Positions 26,164-33,961 of a stretch of DNA of 64,000 bases are shown in pieces. The translations under genes were made by a program, and so were the position numbers. The notes under the pieces were generated by a model. That model searched no databases and had not been told where the DNA came from. It saw only the letters and a list, made by a program, of their open reading frames with translations. Location: contig NZ_JAOVQN010000009.1 in NCBI RefSeq assembly GCF_025673445.1, forward strand, positions 62,001-126,000, given 5' to 3'. The stretch is from Ruegeria_B marisflavi (GTDB lineage Bacteria > Pseudomonadota > Alphaproteobacteria > Rhodobacterales > Rhodobacteraceae). Within the stretch, counting starts at the first letter, position 1; each line of letters begins with the position of its first letter.

Positions 26164-28074
26164 ATGATTTCGAGACATCGGATTGGTTTGATCCTGCTTG
26201 GCGCCCTTGTGGCTCTGGGCGCGCCTCAGGCCCAGGCGCAATCGAGCTGGCGTGTCTGTCGGGATGTCGAATGCCTGGATCAGGGCTGGAACGACGCCCA
26301 ACGCCGCTGGTGGTACACCACCACCCAGGGCTCACGCCTCTTGCCGCTCGACTGGCTCGTGGCACTGGAACAGCCCGGCGACGGCCAGCGCGCCTTTCTC
26401 GACCGCGCCTATATGGAAGAGCTGGGCTATATCGCCAACCCCGACCCGGTGAACAATCCCGAGGGCCTGCCGCTCGGCTGGGTGATCGATCAGGACCGGA
26501 GCCTGTCGGCCGACCTGATGTGCGATACCTTCCCCGAGACCTGCGACGCGCTGACCATGCGCAAACCCTGGGTCGGGCTCACCTGTTCGGCCTGCCACAC
26601 CAACGAGATCACCCATCAGGGCCGCCGGCTGCGGATCGAAGGCGCGCCGACGCTCGCCGATTTCCAGCGGATGGAAGAGGACCTGCTGCAATCGCTCAAG
26701 GACACCGTGGCCGACCGCACCCGCTTCGACCGTTTTGCGCGCGCCGTGCTGGGCGAGGATCAAAGCATCGATGGGCGCGCCTCGCTGGAAACTCAGCTTG
26801 GCGAACAGATCGCCTGGCAACAGGCGCTGGCCGACAAGAACGCGGCACCCAAGGTGCGCTATGGTCATGCCCGGTTGGATGCCCAGGGCCATATCCTGAA
26901 CAAGGTGGCGCTGACCGTCCGCGATCCTGACCAGATCACCAACGTTCTGGCCGACGCCCCGGCCAGCTATCCGCATATCTGGAACACCTCGCAGCAGGAG
27001 CAGCTGCAATGGAACGGCATCGCCACGCGGATGTTCAAGATCCGCTTCCTCGGCGAAAGCACGGAACTCGGCGCGCTGGTGCGCAACACCTCCGAGGTGA
27101 TCGGCGTCTTTGCCCATATCGAGACCGACAAGTTCACCGTGCGCCGGGGTTATCCCTCCAGTGCCCGGGTCCGTGAACTGGTCTCGCTTGAACGCCAGCT
27201 TGAGAGCCTGCAATCGCCGAAATGGCCCGAGGACATGCTGGGGGCCATCGACTGGGATCTCGCCGCACGCGGGCGCGAGGTCTTCACCCGCCAGATCGAC
27301 GGCGAAAGCTGCGCTGACTGCCACAGCCATATGGCCCCCACGGACACCACCAGCCCGATGGCCACCACGATGACGCCGCTGGCCGATATCGGCACCGATG
27401 TGTTCACCACCTGCAATACCTTCCTGCACCGCTCGAAACCCGGCCAGTTCGGCGGCCAATACGTGATCACCGAAGGCGCCCGCATCGACCCGGTCGAGGA
27501 TTTCACCCGCATGATGCTGGTCAACGCCACGATCGGCGCCATCTGGGGCAAGCGGGGCGAGGTGCTGGGCGCGATCCTCTACGAGGATGACCGCCCCTCG
27601 GGCGACCGTACCGAAAGCGGGCTGATCACCGAATACCTGCCCGGCGTGACCGATGAGAAAAAGAAGGCCGACGCGCAGGACTGCCTGACCCAGGACCACA
27701 CGCTCCTGGCCTACAAGGCCCGCGCGCTTAACGGGATCTGGGCCACCGCGCCCTATCTGCACAACGGCTCGGTACCCACGCTTTACGACCTGCTGCTGCC
27801 CGCCCGCATGCGCAATGTCGCCACCGATCTCGACGCCGTCCTGCCCGAGGATGCCGAAACCCGGCCCGAGGTGTTTGGCGTCGGCAGCCGCGAGTTCGAC
27901 CCGGTCAAGGTCGGTTTTGTCTCGGATCTGGAACAGAACCCCTTTACCTTCCGCGCCCGCGACGAGGATGGCGAACCGATCCCCGGTAATTTCAACTCGG
28001 GCCATGACTATGGCACGGCAGGCCTGACCGAAGAGGACCGCCGCGCCCTGCTGGAGTACCTGAAAACCCTGTGA
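26164..28074 (+). CDS. Exported di-haem cytochrome c, RoxA/peroxidase-like
   Basis: The 636-residue protein has a signal peptide (IGLILLGALVALGAPQAQAQ) and two c-type haem sites: CSACH at 141-145 and CADCH at 383-387. The C-terminal segment GIWATAPYLHNGSVPTLYDLLLPA is the hallmark of the di-haem peroxidase superfamily. The length (far above the ~330 of ordinary cytochrome c peroxidase) and haem spacing resemble rubber oxygenases RoxA/RoxB and related uncharacterised long members. It should act in the periplasm or outside. The second codon ATG at 26164 is chosen for its spacing to GGAGGTGA. It is a single-gene unit with a hairpin after it; the substrate is unknown. Confidence 0.85.
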   Translation: MISRHRIGLILLGALVALGAPQAQAQSSWRVCRDVECLDQGWNDAQRRWWYTTTQGSRLLPLDWLVALEQPGDGQRAFLDRAYMEELGYIANPDPVNNPEGLPLGWVIDQDRSLSADLMCDTFPETCDALTMRKPWVGLTCSACHTNEITHQGRRLRIEGAPTLADFQRMEEDLLQSLKDTVADRTRFDRFARAVLGEDQSIDGRASLETQLGEQIAWQQALADKNAAPKVRYGHARLDAQGHILNKVALTVRDPDQITNVLADAPASYPHIWNTSQQEQLQWNGIATRMFKIRFLGESTELGALVRNTSEVIGVFAHIETDKFTVRRGYPSSARVRELVSLERQLESLQSPKWPEDMLGAIDWDLAARGREVFTRQIDGESCADCHSHMAPTDTTSPMATTMTPLADIGTDVFTTCNTFLHRSKPGQFGGQYVITEGARIDPVEDFTRMMLVNATIGAIWGKRGEVLGAILYEDDRPSGDRTESGLITEYLPGVTDEKKKADAQDCLTQDHTLLAYKARALNGIWATAPYLHNGSVPTLYDLLLPARMRNVATDLDAVLPEDAETRPEVFGVGSREFDPVKVGFVSDLEQNPFTFRARDEDGEPIPGNFNSGHDYGTAGLTEEDRRALLEYLKTL

Positions 28075-28121
28075 TCCATCCCGGCCTGCACGCGGGTGGC
28101 GGGTGCGGGAGCCTCCGGCGG

Positions 28122-28181
28122 GAGTATTTTGAACCAGAAAGAAGCCCAAGCGCACTGCTGCTTCTTTCTGGTCAAAAGTAC
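28122..28181. terminator. Long imperfect inverted repeat between convergent genes
   Basis: A 13-bp perfect stem (ACCAGAAAGAAGC at 28133-28145, its complement at 28160-28172) extends outward as AGTATTTT / AAAAGTACT with one bulge. It lies between the ends of the di-haem gene and the leftward crcB genes, so it fits a bidirectional terminator. Confidence 0.7.
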
Positions 28182-28206
28182 TCAATGGCGCCGCGCAGAC
28201 GCCCGA

Positions 28207-28572
28207 TTAACCGGTCAGATATTGTCCCAACAGGAACGCCAGGGCGCAAAGCACGACACTGATCAGGATATTGCCCGCAGCAACCAGGATCGTGCGCGTG
28301 CGATGCAGGTCCAGCGTCTGATAGGCAAAGCTGGAAAACGTGGTCAGTCCGCCGCAAAAGCCCAGCACCAACCGGCGCGCATCCTCGCTGACGCCCGCGC
28401 CACTGGCCTCCAGTTGCCCCAGCGACAGACCCAGCAGAAGCGTGCCCGCGACATTCACCGCCAGCGTTGCCAGCGGCAAGTCATGGGTGATCCGTCGCGC
28501 GGTCCAGTGCCGCAGCACAGCGCCAAGCCCGCCGCCAAGCGCAAACAGGAGATGCAGGTAAACCCCGCTCAT
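28207..28572 (-). CDS. crcB: CrcB/Fluc fluoride channel, second copy
   Basis: Fluc proteins are small dimeric channels that let fluoride leak out of the cell. This 121-residue copy has four hydrophobic segments, a conserved arginine-containing start (GGGLGAVLRHWTARR), the NVAGTLLLGL segment and the family motif GFCGGLTTFSSFAYQT. The start at 28572 (MSGVYLHLLFAL) overlaps the stop of the upstream copy (ATGA). Tandem, non-identical crcB pairs can make obligate heterodimers in some bacteria; here the two differ clearly in sequence. Confidence 0.92.
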   Translation of the reverse strand: MSGVYLHLLFALGGGLGAVLRHWTARRITHDLPLATLAVNVAGTLLLGLSLGQLEASGAGVSEDARRLVLGFCGGLTTFSSFAYQTLDLHRTRTILVAAGNILISVVLCALAFLLGQYLTG

Positions 28573-28943
28573 CGCGGTGTCCTCCGGCGCCCAAGCGCCT
28601 CGCCCAGCACCGCCGCCGCAAGGCCCGCGGCAATCTCCAGCGTCATGGCGCCCAGCCCGGTGCCCCAGCCCTCCAGCCGGATCATCCGGTCCAGTTCGAA
28701 GATGAACGACGAAAAGGTCGACAGCCCGCCGCAGAACCCCACCGCGCCCAGATGCAGCACATGGGCATGCACCCGGTGCCGCACGGCGTAAAGCCAGCCC
28801 AGGATCAGGCAGGCCACCGTATTGATGCCGAAAGTGGCGGTCACCAGCGGCAGGCCGGGGATCTCCAGCGCGAACAGCTCGCGCAGCAGCGACCCCGCCG
28901 CGCCGCCCGCGAATACCGCCAGATACATGCCTGCCCGTGCCAC
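28569..28943 (-). CDS. crcB: CrcB/Fluc fluoride channel, first copy
   Basis: A 124-residue paralogue of the following gene, with FAGGAAGSLLRELFA, NTVACLILGWLY and the motif GFCGGLSTFSSFIFEL. It should form a dual-topology or heterodimeric fluoride channel in the inner membrane. A GTG start at 28943 is preferred because GAGGGG sits six bases before it; an ATG five codons on (28928) has no good site. No fluoride riboswitch was recognised upstream. The two genes form a compact two-gene unit. Confidence 0.9.
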   Translation of the reverse strand: MARAGMYLAVFAGGAAGSLLRELFALEIPGLPLVTATFGINTVACLILGWLYAVRHRVHAHVLHLGAVGFCGGLSTFSSFIFELDRMIRLEGWGTGLGAMTLEIAAGLAAAVLGEALGRRRTPR

Positions 28944-29009
28944 CCGCGCCCCTCATCCGCCTGTTGACCCGGCATAGCGGGCGAAGGCGGGGTTTTCAAT
29001 TCCGCCGGG

Positions 29010-29834
29010 TCAGGCCAGTCCGAGGATCTCGCGCGCCTCTTGCCAGCGGGCCACCGGGCGCTCGTATTTCTCGCAGAGCTCGACCGCCCGCCGAACCAGC
29101 GCCGCGTTCGACGGTGCCAGACGGTCGCGGTCCAGCCGCACGTTATCCTCCAGCCCCGTGCGCGTGTGACCGCCCGCCGCGATGGCCCATTCGTTGACCA
29201 CGATCTGGTTCTGGCCGATCCCGGCGGCACACCATTCCGCCTGCGGCGCGCGGGTCTTCATCGTATGGACGTAGAAATCGAACACTTCGCGGTCGGCGGG
29301 CATGGCGTTCTTCACCCCCATGACGAACTGCACATAGAGCTTGCCGTAAAGCTGCCCTTTGCCATGCATGTCGATGGCGCGCAGGATATGGCTCAGGTCA
29401 AAGGCCTCGATTTCCGGCGTCACGTGATAGGTCCGCATTTCCGAGGCCAGCCAGTCGACCAGGTCGGGCGGGTTCTCATAGACCCGCGTCGGAAAGTTGT
29501 TCGACCCCACCGACAACGAGGCCATATCAGGCGCCAGCGGCAGCATGCCGCCCCGTGCCTGTCCGGCCCCGGACCGCCCGCCGGTCGAGAATTGCACGAT
29601 CATGCCGGGACAGTGCTGCCGCAGCCCTTCCAGCAGGCGCCCGAAGCGTTCGGGGTCGCTGGTGGGCGTCTGGTCGTCGTTGCGCACATGGCAATGGGCG
29701 ATGCTTGCGCCCGCCTCGAACGCCTCCTGCGTGCTTTCGACCTGTTCCTCGACCGTGATCGGCACCGCCGGGTTGTTGTCCTTGGTCGGTAGCGACCCGG
29801 TGATGGCGACGCAGATGATACAGGGTTTGGTCAT
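29010..29834 (-). CDS. Beta-keto acid cleavage enzyme (BKACE, DUF849)
   Basis: BKACE enzymes condense a beta-keto acid with acetyl-CoA and split it to acetoacetate plus a new acyl-CoA, using a metal. The 274-residue protein has the metal-binding pair His47/His49 in IAHCHVRND, FSTGGRSG, SVGSNNFPTRVYEN and CAAGIGQNQ, with EDNVRLDR near the end. The first characterised member, Kce, works on 3-keto-5-aminohexanoate in lysine fermentation. Here the gene follows pcaG by 14 bases, so 3-oxoadipate, the pathway product, is the likelier substrate, giving succinyl-CoA and acetoacetate (inference). Confidence 0.88.
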   Translation of the reverse strand: MTKPCIICVAITGSLPTKDNNPAVPITVEEQVESTQEAFEAGASIAHCHVRNDDQTPTSDPERFGRLLEGLRQHCPGMIVQFSTGGRSGAGQARGGMLPLAPDMASLSVGSNNFPTRVYENPPDLVDWLASEMRTYHVTPEIEAFDLSHILRAIDMHGKGQLYGKLYVQFVMGVKNAMPADREVFDFYVHTMKTRAPQAEWCAAGIGQNQIVVNEWAIAAGGHTRTGLEDNVRLDRDRLAPSNAALVRRAVELCEKYERPVARWQEAREILGLA

Positions 29835-29848
29835 GGCTTCCTCCCGGC

Positions 29849-30469
29849 TCAGATGTCGAAGAACACCGTCTCGTTCTCGCCTTGCAATCGGATGTCGAAC
29901 CGATAGACGACCTTGCCGTCCGTCTCGTTGCGCCGGGCGATCAGCGTCTGGCGGCGGTTCTCCCATTCGATCATGTTGATCACCGGGTCGGCGGCGTTGG
30001 CCTCGGCCTCGTCCTCGAAATAGAGCCGCGTGTTGAGCCCCACGTTGATGCCGCGCGCCACGATCCACAGGTTGATATGCGGCGCCTGAACGGTTCCGTT
30101 CCGGCCCGGAACGGAACCGGGCTTGACCGAGTCGAACCCCCATTCGCCAGTGGCGAAATCGGTGATCACCCGGCCCCAGCCGCGAAACCCGTCCTCGACC
30201 GCGCCCGCGTGTTCTGGATGGGCGTAGATACCGGCGGCATTGGCCTGCCAGGCCTCCAGCAGCACGTCCTTGACCGGGCTGCCGGTGCCGTCGATGACCA
30301 GCCCCTCGACCCGGATACGTTCGCCCTGCGCATTCGGCCCGGCAATGTCCCAGCCCAGTTCCTGACCGTAGATGTCGAACCCGGCGGCACCCGGCGCCAG
30401 CCCGATATGCACGTAAGGTCCGGCCGTCTGCGACGGGGTCTCTTTCAGGTAATCCAGCGATTGCGGCAT
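29849..30469 (-). CDS. pcaG: Protocatechuate 3,4-dioxygenase alpha subunit
   Basis: PcaG is the non-metal-binding half of the intradiol dioxygenase that cleaves protocatechuate to 3-carboxy-cis,cis-muconate. The 206-residue protein opens SLDYLKETPSQTAGPYVHIGL and has GLVIDGTGSPVKDVLLEAWQANAAGIY, as in the family. It closes with YRFDIRLQGENETVFFDI. AAGGAG precedes the ATG. It follows pcaH with a 65-base spacer containing a palindromic repeat, unusual because pcaHG are often only a few bases apart. Confidence 0.95.
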   Translation of the reverse strand: MPQSLDYLKETPSQTAGPYVHIGLAPGAAGFDIYGQELGWDIAGPNAQGERIRVEGLVIDGTGSPVKDVLLEAWQANAAGIYAHPEHAGAVEDGFRGWGRVITDFATGEWGFDSVKPGSVPGRNGTVQAPHINLWIVARGINVGLNTRLYFEDEAEANAADPVINMIEWENRRQTLIARRNETDGKVVYRFDIRLQGENETVFFDI

Positions 30470-30489
30470 GTTCTTCTCCTTTTCTGTCG

Positions 30490-30532
30490 CGTTTCCGAAC
30501 CGGAAAACCGGTTCCCACTTTTCCTGGAAACG
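30490..30532. repeat. Palindromic intergenic repeat between pcaH and pcaG
   Basis: A nested hairpin: outer arms CGTTTCC (30490-30496) and GGAAACG (30526-30532), inner arms GAACCGG (30497-30503) and CCGGTTC (30508-30514) with an AAAA loop. The composition and architecture resemble the short palindromic repeats spread through alphaproteobacterial genomes. It could mark an mRNA-processing or stability element inside the operon. Confidence 0.65.
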
Positions 30533-30534
30533 CT

Positions 30535-31263
30535 TCAGTTCCCCTCCAGCCGGTTTTCAAACAAGGTCGACCGGCGCCCGCGCAGCACCACGTCGAACTT
30601 GTAGGCGATGGTATCCAGCGGGATCGTCGCGTTCAGGTCCAGGGGTGCGATCAGTGTGTCGATGGCCGCCGGGTCGGGGATGGTGTTCACGATCGGGCAT
30701 TTCGCGATCAGCGGGTCGCCCTCGAAATAGCACTGCGTGATCAGCCGTTGGGCAAAAGCGGTGCCAAAGATCGACATATGGATATGCGCGGGCCGCCAGT
30801 TGTTGACCCAGTTGCGCCAGGGATAGGCGCCGGGCTTGACCGTGCGGAAATAGTAATAGCCGTTCTCGTCGGTCAGGGTCCGGCCGCAGCCGCCGAAATT
30901 CGGGTCGATCGGCGCCAGATAGGTGTCCTTCTTGTGCCGGTACCGCCCGCCCGCATTGGCCTGCCAGATCTCGACCAGCGTATGGGGCAGGGGGCGGCGG
31001 TTCTCGTCCAGAACCCGGCCGTGCAGGATGATCCGCTCGCCAATCGCGCTCTCGCCCGGCTTGGCATAGTTGTAGATCAGGTCATTGTCGCCCGTGTCAA
31101 TATCGCCGTGCCCAAACACCGGGCCGGTGATCTCGCTCACCGTGTTCTCCAGGCTGATCAGCGCCTGCCGGGGCGAGCGCGCGACCGAGGTCTTGTACTT
31201 AGGATCATAGGCGGGCGGGTGCCACTCCCTGTCCCTCTGGTAGAATTCACCGGGTTTGAGCAT
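30535..31263 (-). CDS. pcaH: Protocatechuate 3,4-dioxygenase beta subunit
   Basis: PcaH carries the Fe(III) of the dioxygenase. The 242-residue protein has all four iron ligands, Tyr108 (GGRYRH), Tyr147 (GAYPWR), His160 and His162 (RPAHIHMS). These fall at exactly the positions known from Pseudomonas putida (408, 447, 460, 462 in the standard numbering). LVEIWQANAGGRY and TDENGYYYFRTVKPG are typical. It lies between pcaC and pcaG in the leftward operon. Confidence 0.97.
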   Translation of the reverse strand: MLKPGEFYQRDREWHPPAYDPKYKTSVARSPRQALISLENTVSEITGPVFGHGDIDTGDNDLIYNYAKPGESAIGERIILHGRVLDENRRPLPHTLVEIWQANAGGRYRHKKDTYLAPIDPNFGGCGRTLTDENGYYYFRTVKPGAYPWRNWVNNWRPAHIHMSIFGTAFAQRLITQCYFEGDPLIAKCPIVNTIPDPAAIDTLIAPLDLNATIPLDTIAYKFDVVLRGRRSTLFENRLEGN

Positions 31264-31310
31264 CTCTGGGGTCTCCTCTCTCGGGCGGGACGTGTCGCGC
31301 GTTTCCCGGA

Positions 31311-31688
31311 CTATTCCTGTTCCATCTCGGCATAGGTCTGCTTGGCCAGTTTCAGCGCCTGATTGGCGCGCGGCACACCGGCATAGATCGCCACATGCTG
31401 GAACGCCTCCAGCACGTCTTGCTTGCTGGCGCCGGTGCGGGCGGTGGCGCGGATATGCATCGGGATCTCCTCGAAATTCCCCAGCGCCGCCAGCAGCGCC
31501 AGTGTCAGCATCGACCGTTCCCGGTCGCTGATCCCGCCCGAGGCCCAGACCGTGCCCCAGGCGCCCTCGGTGATCAGCGTCTGGAACGGCACGTCGAACG
31601 CGGTCTTGGCCGCCTCGGCCCGGTCGACATAGGCATCGCCCAGCACCCGGCGGCGCACCTTCATTCCGTTGTCATAGCGATCGGACAT
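31311..31688 (-). CDS. pcaC: 4-carboxymuconolactone decarboxylase
   Basis: PcaC converts 4-carboxymuconolactone to beta-ketoadipate enol-lactone. The 125-residue all-alpha protein belongs to the AhpD-like/CMD family: GMKVRRRVLGDAYVDRA, TEGAWGTVWASGGISDRERSMLTLALLAALG and HIRATARTGASKQDVLEAFQHVAIYAG. The start at 31688 (MSDRYDNGMKV) matches family length; the open frame extends further without support. It lies between pobA and pcaH. Its usual partners pcaB and pcaD are not in this operon. Confidence 0.94.
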   Translation of the reverse strand: MSDRYDNGMKVRRRVLGDAYVDRAEAAKTAFDVPFQTLITEGAWGTVWASGGISDRERSMLTLALLAALGNFEEIPMHIRATARTGASKQDVLEAFQHVAIYAGVPRANQALKLAKQTYAEMEQE

Positions 31689-31710
31689 TCGTCTTCCTTT
31701 CCGCTGCGGC

Positions 31711-32880
31711 CTAATAGGGCAGACCGACATAGTTCTGCGCAAGCACCGTCTGCGCATCCCGGCTGTCGCGCAGGAATGCGATCTCGGCCTTTTGAACCTT
31801 CAGGTCGAACTCCGACTGATGCGGGAACCGGTGCAGCAGGGTGGTCATCCACCAGCTGAACCGCTGGGTCTTCCACACCCGCGCCAGCGCCTTTTCCGAA
31901 TAGCGGTCGATGCCCTCGGTCTCGTCGGTTTCATAGACCTGCACCAGCGCGTGATAGAGGTAATGGATATCGCTCGCCGCGGTGTTCAGCCCCTTGGCCC
32001 CGGTCGGCGGCACGATATGCGCCGCATCCCCGCACAGAAACAGCCGCCCCCAGCGCATCGGCTCGCAAACGAACGACCTCAGCGGCGCGATGGATTTCTC
32101 GATCGACGGGCCGGTCACCAGCCGTTCCGCCGCCTCTGCCGGAATGCGCCGTTTCAACTCCTGCCAGAACGCCGCATCGGTCCAGTCCTCGGCATGGTCC
32201 GAGAGCGAACATTGGATGTAGTACCGGCTCAGGTTGGCGTTGCGCATCGAACAAAGAGCGAACCCGCGATCCGACCCGGCATAGATCAGCTCGTCATTCA
32301 CCGGCGGCGTCTCCGACAGGATACCCAGCCAGCCAAAGGGATAGACCTTTTCGTATTCCCGCCGCACCGTCAGCGGGATCGCCTGGCGGCTGATCCCGTG
32401 GAACCCGTCGCAACCCGCCACATAGTCGCAGTCGACGCGGTGCTCGGTGCCGTCCACCTGATAGGTGACATGGGGCGCGTCGCTGTCGGCCCCGTGTATC
32501 TCGACATGGTCGGCTTTGAACACGGTCTTGGCCCCGACCGCCGCGCGTGCATCATAGAGGTCGCGGGTCACCTCGGTCTGGCCATAGACCACGACGTGAT
32601 TGCCCGTCAGCGCCTCGAAATTGATGCCGAACTGCATGTCCTCGTAAGAGATCACCGTGCCGCCATGGATAAAGCTTTCGCGCTCCATCCGCTTGGCCAC
32701 GCCCGCCTCGCGCATCAGGTTGACGAAACCCACCTCCAGCACCCCGGCCCGGATGCGGCCCAGCACATAGTCGCGGGTCTTGCGCTCCAGCACCAGCGTG
32801 TCGATGCCCTTTTGGTGCAACAGCTGCCCCAACAGCAGCCCCGATGGCCCCCCACCGATGATGACAACCTGAACCCGCAT
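31711..32880 (-). CDS. pobA: 4-hydroxybenzoate 3-monooxygenase
   Basis: PobA is the FAD- and NAD(P)H-dependent hydroxylase that turns 4-hydroxybenzoate into protocatechuate. The 389-residue protein has the FAD motif GGGPSGLLLGQLL, GRIRAGVLE, the DG motif in AGCDGFHGISR, GDAAHIVPPTGAKGLN, and the expected length. It is the first gene of the leftward operon pobA-pcaC-pcaH-pcaG-BKACE and is divergent from pcaQ. In many bacteria pobA has its own regulator (PobR), but here it heads the pca operon and may share PcaQ control. Confidence 0.96.
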   Translation of the reverse strand: MRVQVVIIGGGPSGLLLGQLLHQKGIDTLVLERKTRDYVLGRIRAGVLEVGFVNLMREAGVAKRMERESFIHGGTVISYEDMQFGINFEALTGNHVVVYGQTEVTRDLYDARAAVGAKTVFKADHVEIHGADSDAPHVTYQVDGTEHRVDCDYVAGCDGFHGISRQAIPLTVRREYEKVYPFGWLGILSETPPVNDELIYAGSDRGFALCSMRNANLSRYYIQCSLSDHAEDWTDAAFWQELKRRIPAEAAERLVTGPSIEKSIAPLRSFVCEPMRWGRLFLCGDAAHIVPPTGAKGLNTAASDIHYLYHALVQVYETDETEGIDRYSEKALARVWKTQRFSWWMTTLLHRFPHQSEFDLKVQKAEIAFLRDSRDAQTVLAQNYVGLPY

Positions 32881-32934
32881 GGCAAATCCTCCCCGAACGC
32901 AGGGTGAATGATTGGAATGGACATGTAAAATGAG

Positions 32935-32956
32935 TTATCATGCCACTTGATTATCA
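32935..32956. promoter_or_regulatory. Direct TTATCA repeats in the pobA-pcaQ spacer
   Basis: Two TTATCA copies (32935-32940 and 32951-32956) start 16 bases apart in the 90-base divergent spacer, an AT-rich island. They may be half-sites for PcaQ, though they do not match the inverted ATAACC-N4-GGTTA type site described in rhizobia. Confidence 0.35.
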
Positions 32957-32970
32957 ATACTGGAAAGTAA

Positions 32971-33894
32971 ATGATCGACCGACGCATCAAGTTCCGGCAC
33001 ATCCAGTGTTTCGTCGAGATTGCCCGCGAACGCAGCCTCAAGACCGCCGCCGAGAAACTGTTCCTGACCCAACCGGCCATGTCCAAGACGCTGAAAGAGC
33101 TCGAAGAGATCGTCGGTACCACCCTGATGCGGCGCAGCCGCTCGGGCGTGGACCTGACGCGCCCGGGCGAGGTCTTCTTGCATTTCGCCCGGATGTCGAT
33201 CGCCAGCCTGCAACAGGGGCTCGACGGGATCGAGCTGGAAGGCCGCAGGCAAAAGGACAAGCTGTCGGTCGGCGCCCTGCCCAGCGTGGCGGCCCACCTG
33301 ATGCCGCTGGTGGTGACCGAATTCGCCCGTCTCGCGCCCAACGCACTGCTGCGTATCCTCGACGGGCCGCATGGTTACCTGACCGAACGGTTGCGGGTGG
33401 GAGAGCTTGATCTGGTGATCGGCCGCATCGGCCCCTCGGACACCATGCAGGGGATTTCCTTTACCCAGCTCTATGACGAACAGGTGGTGTTCGTGGTGCG
33501 CCCGGGCCACCCGCTCTTGTCCGACCCCGATCTGCGCCGGGTTGCCGACTGGCCGGTGATCTACCCGCCCGCAGGTGCGGCCATCCGGCCGCTGGTCGAA
33601 CAGTTCCTGATCGCCAACGGGGTGGGGGAGTTTCCGAACCGTCTGGAAACCGTCTCGGGCGCGTTTGGCCGGGTGCACACAAGGCAATCCGATTGCGTCT
33701 GGATCATCTCGCGCGGGGTGGTCGCCAACGAAATCGCCGAGGGCCGTCTGGTGGCGCTGCCCTTCCGCACCGAGCTGACCCAGGGGCCGGTCGGGTTGAT
33801 GACCCGGCCCGACCATCCCGAAACCCCGGTTCGGCAACTCTTTGCCCTGGCGGTCACCAACGTTCTGGCAGGAAAATCGGCACACATGACCTAA
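32971..33894 (+). CDS. pcaQ: LysR family regulator PcaQ
   Basis: PcaQ activates protocatechuate genes in alphaproteobacteria in response to pathway intermediates such as beta-carboxymuconate. The 307-residue protein has an N-terminal HTH typical of the PcaQ/PcaR-like group (IKFRHIQCFVEIARERSLKTAAEKLFLTQPAMSKT) and the FVRP-like effector domain with LRILDGPHGYLTERLRVGELDLVIGR. Its position divergent to pobA-pcaCHG supports the name. Its final codons overlap an FNR-type box that probably serves the nos operon downstream. Confidence 0.92.
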   Translation: MIDRRIKFRHIQCFVEIARERSLKTAAEKLFLTQPAMSKTLKELEEIVGTTLMRRSRSGVDLTRPGEVFLHFARMSIASLQQGLDGIELEGRRQKDKLSVGALPSVAAHLMPLVVTEFARLAPNALLRILDGPHGYLTERLRVGELDLVIGRIGPSDTMQGISFTQLYDEQVVFVVRPGHPLLSDPDLRRVADWPVIYPPAGAAIRPLVEQFLIANGVGEFPNRLETVSGAFGRVHTRQSDCVWIISRGVVANEIAEGRLVALPFRTELTQGPVGLMTRPDHPETPVRQLFALAVTNVLAGKSAHMT

Positions 33895-33899
33895 GTCAA
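33886..33899 (+). promoter_or_regulatory. FNR/NnrR-type box upstream of the nos operon
   Basis: ATGAC-CTAA-GTCAA differs by one base from the dyad TTGAC-N4-GTCAA used by FNR/DNR/NnrR-class regulators. Its centre lies about 30 bases before a TAGAAC element (33922-33927) that can serve as a -10 box, matching class II activation at -41.5. The first gene starts at 33962. The site overlaps the pcaQ stop codon. Confidence 0.65.
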
Positions 33900-33961
33900 G
33901 TCTGCGGGCCGCCCCGGCTTCTAGAACTCGGAACAACCGTAAACCCCGAGTCGGAGTCCCC

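Noticed and set aside
28944..29009. Fluoride riboswitch before the crcB pair
   Set aside because: The 66-base spacer does not show the conserved crcB RNA core by eye.
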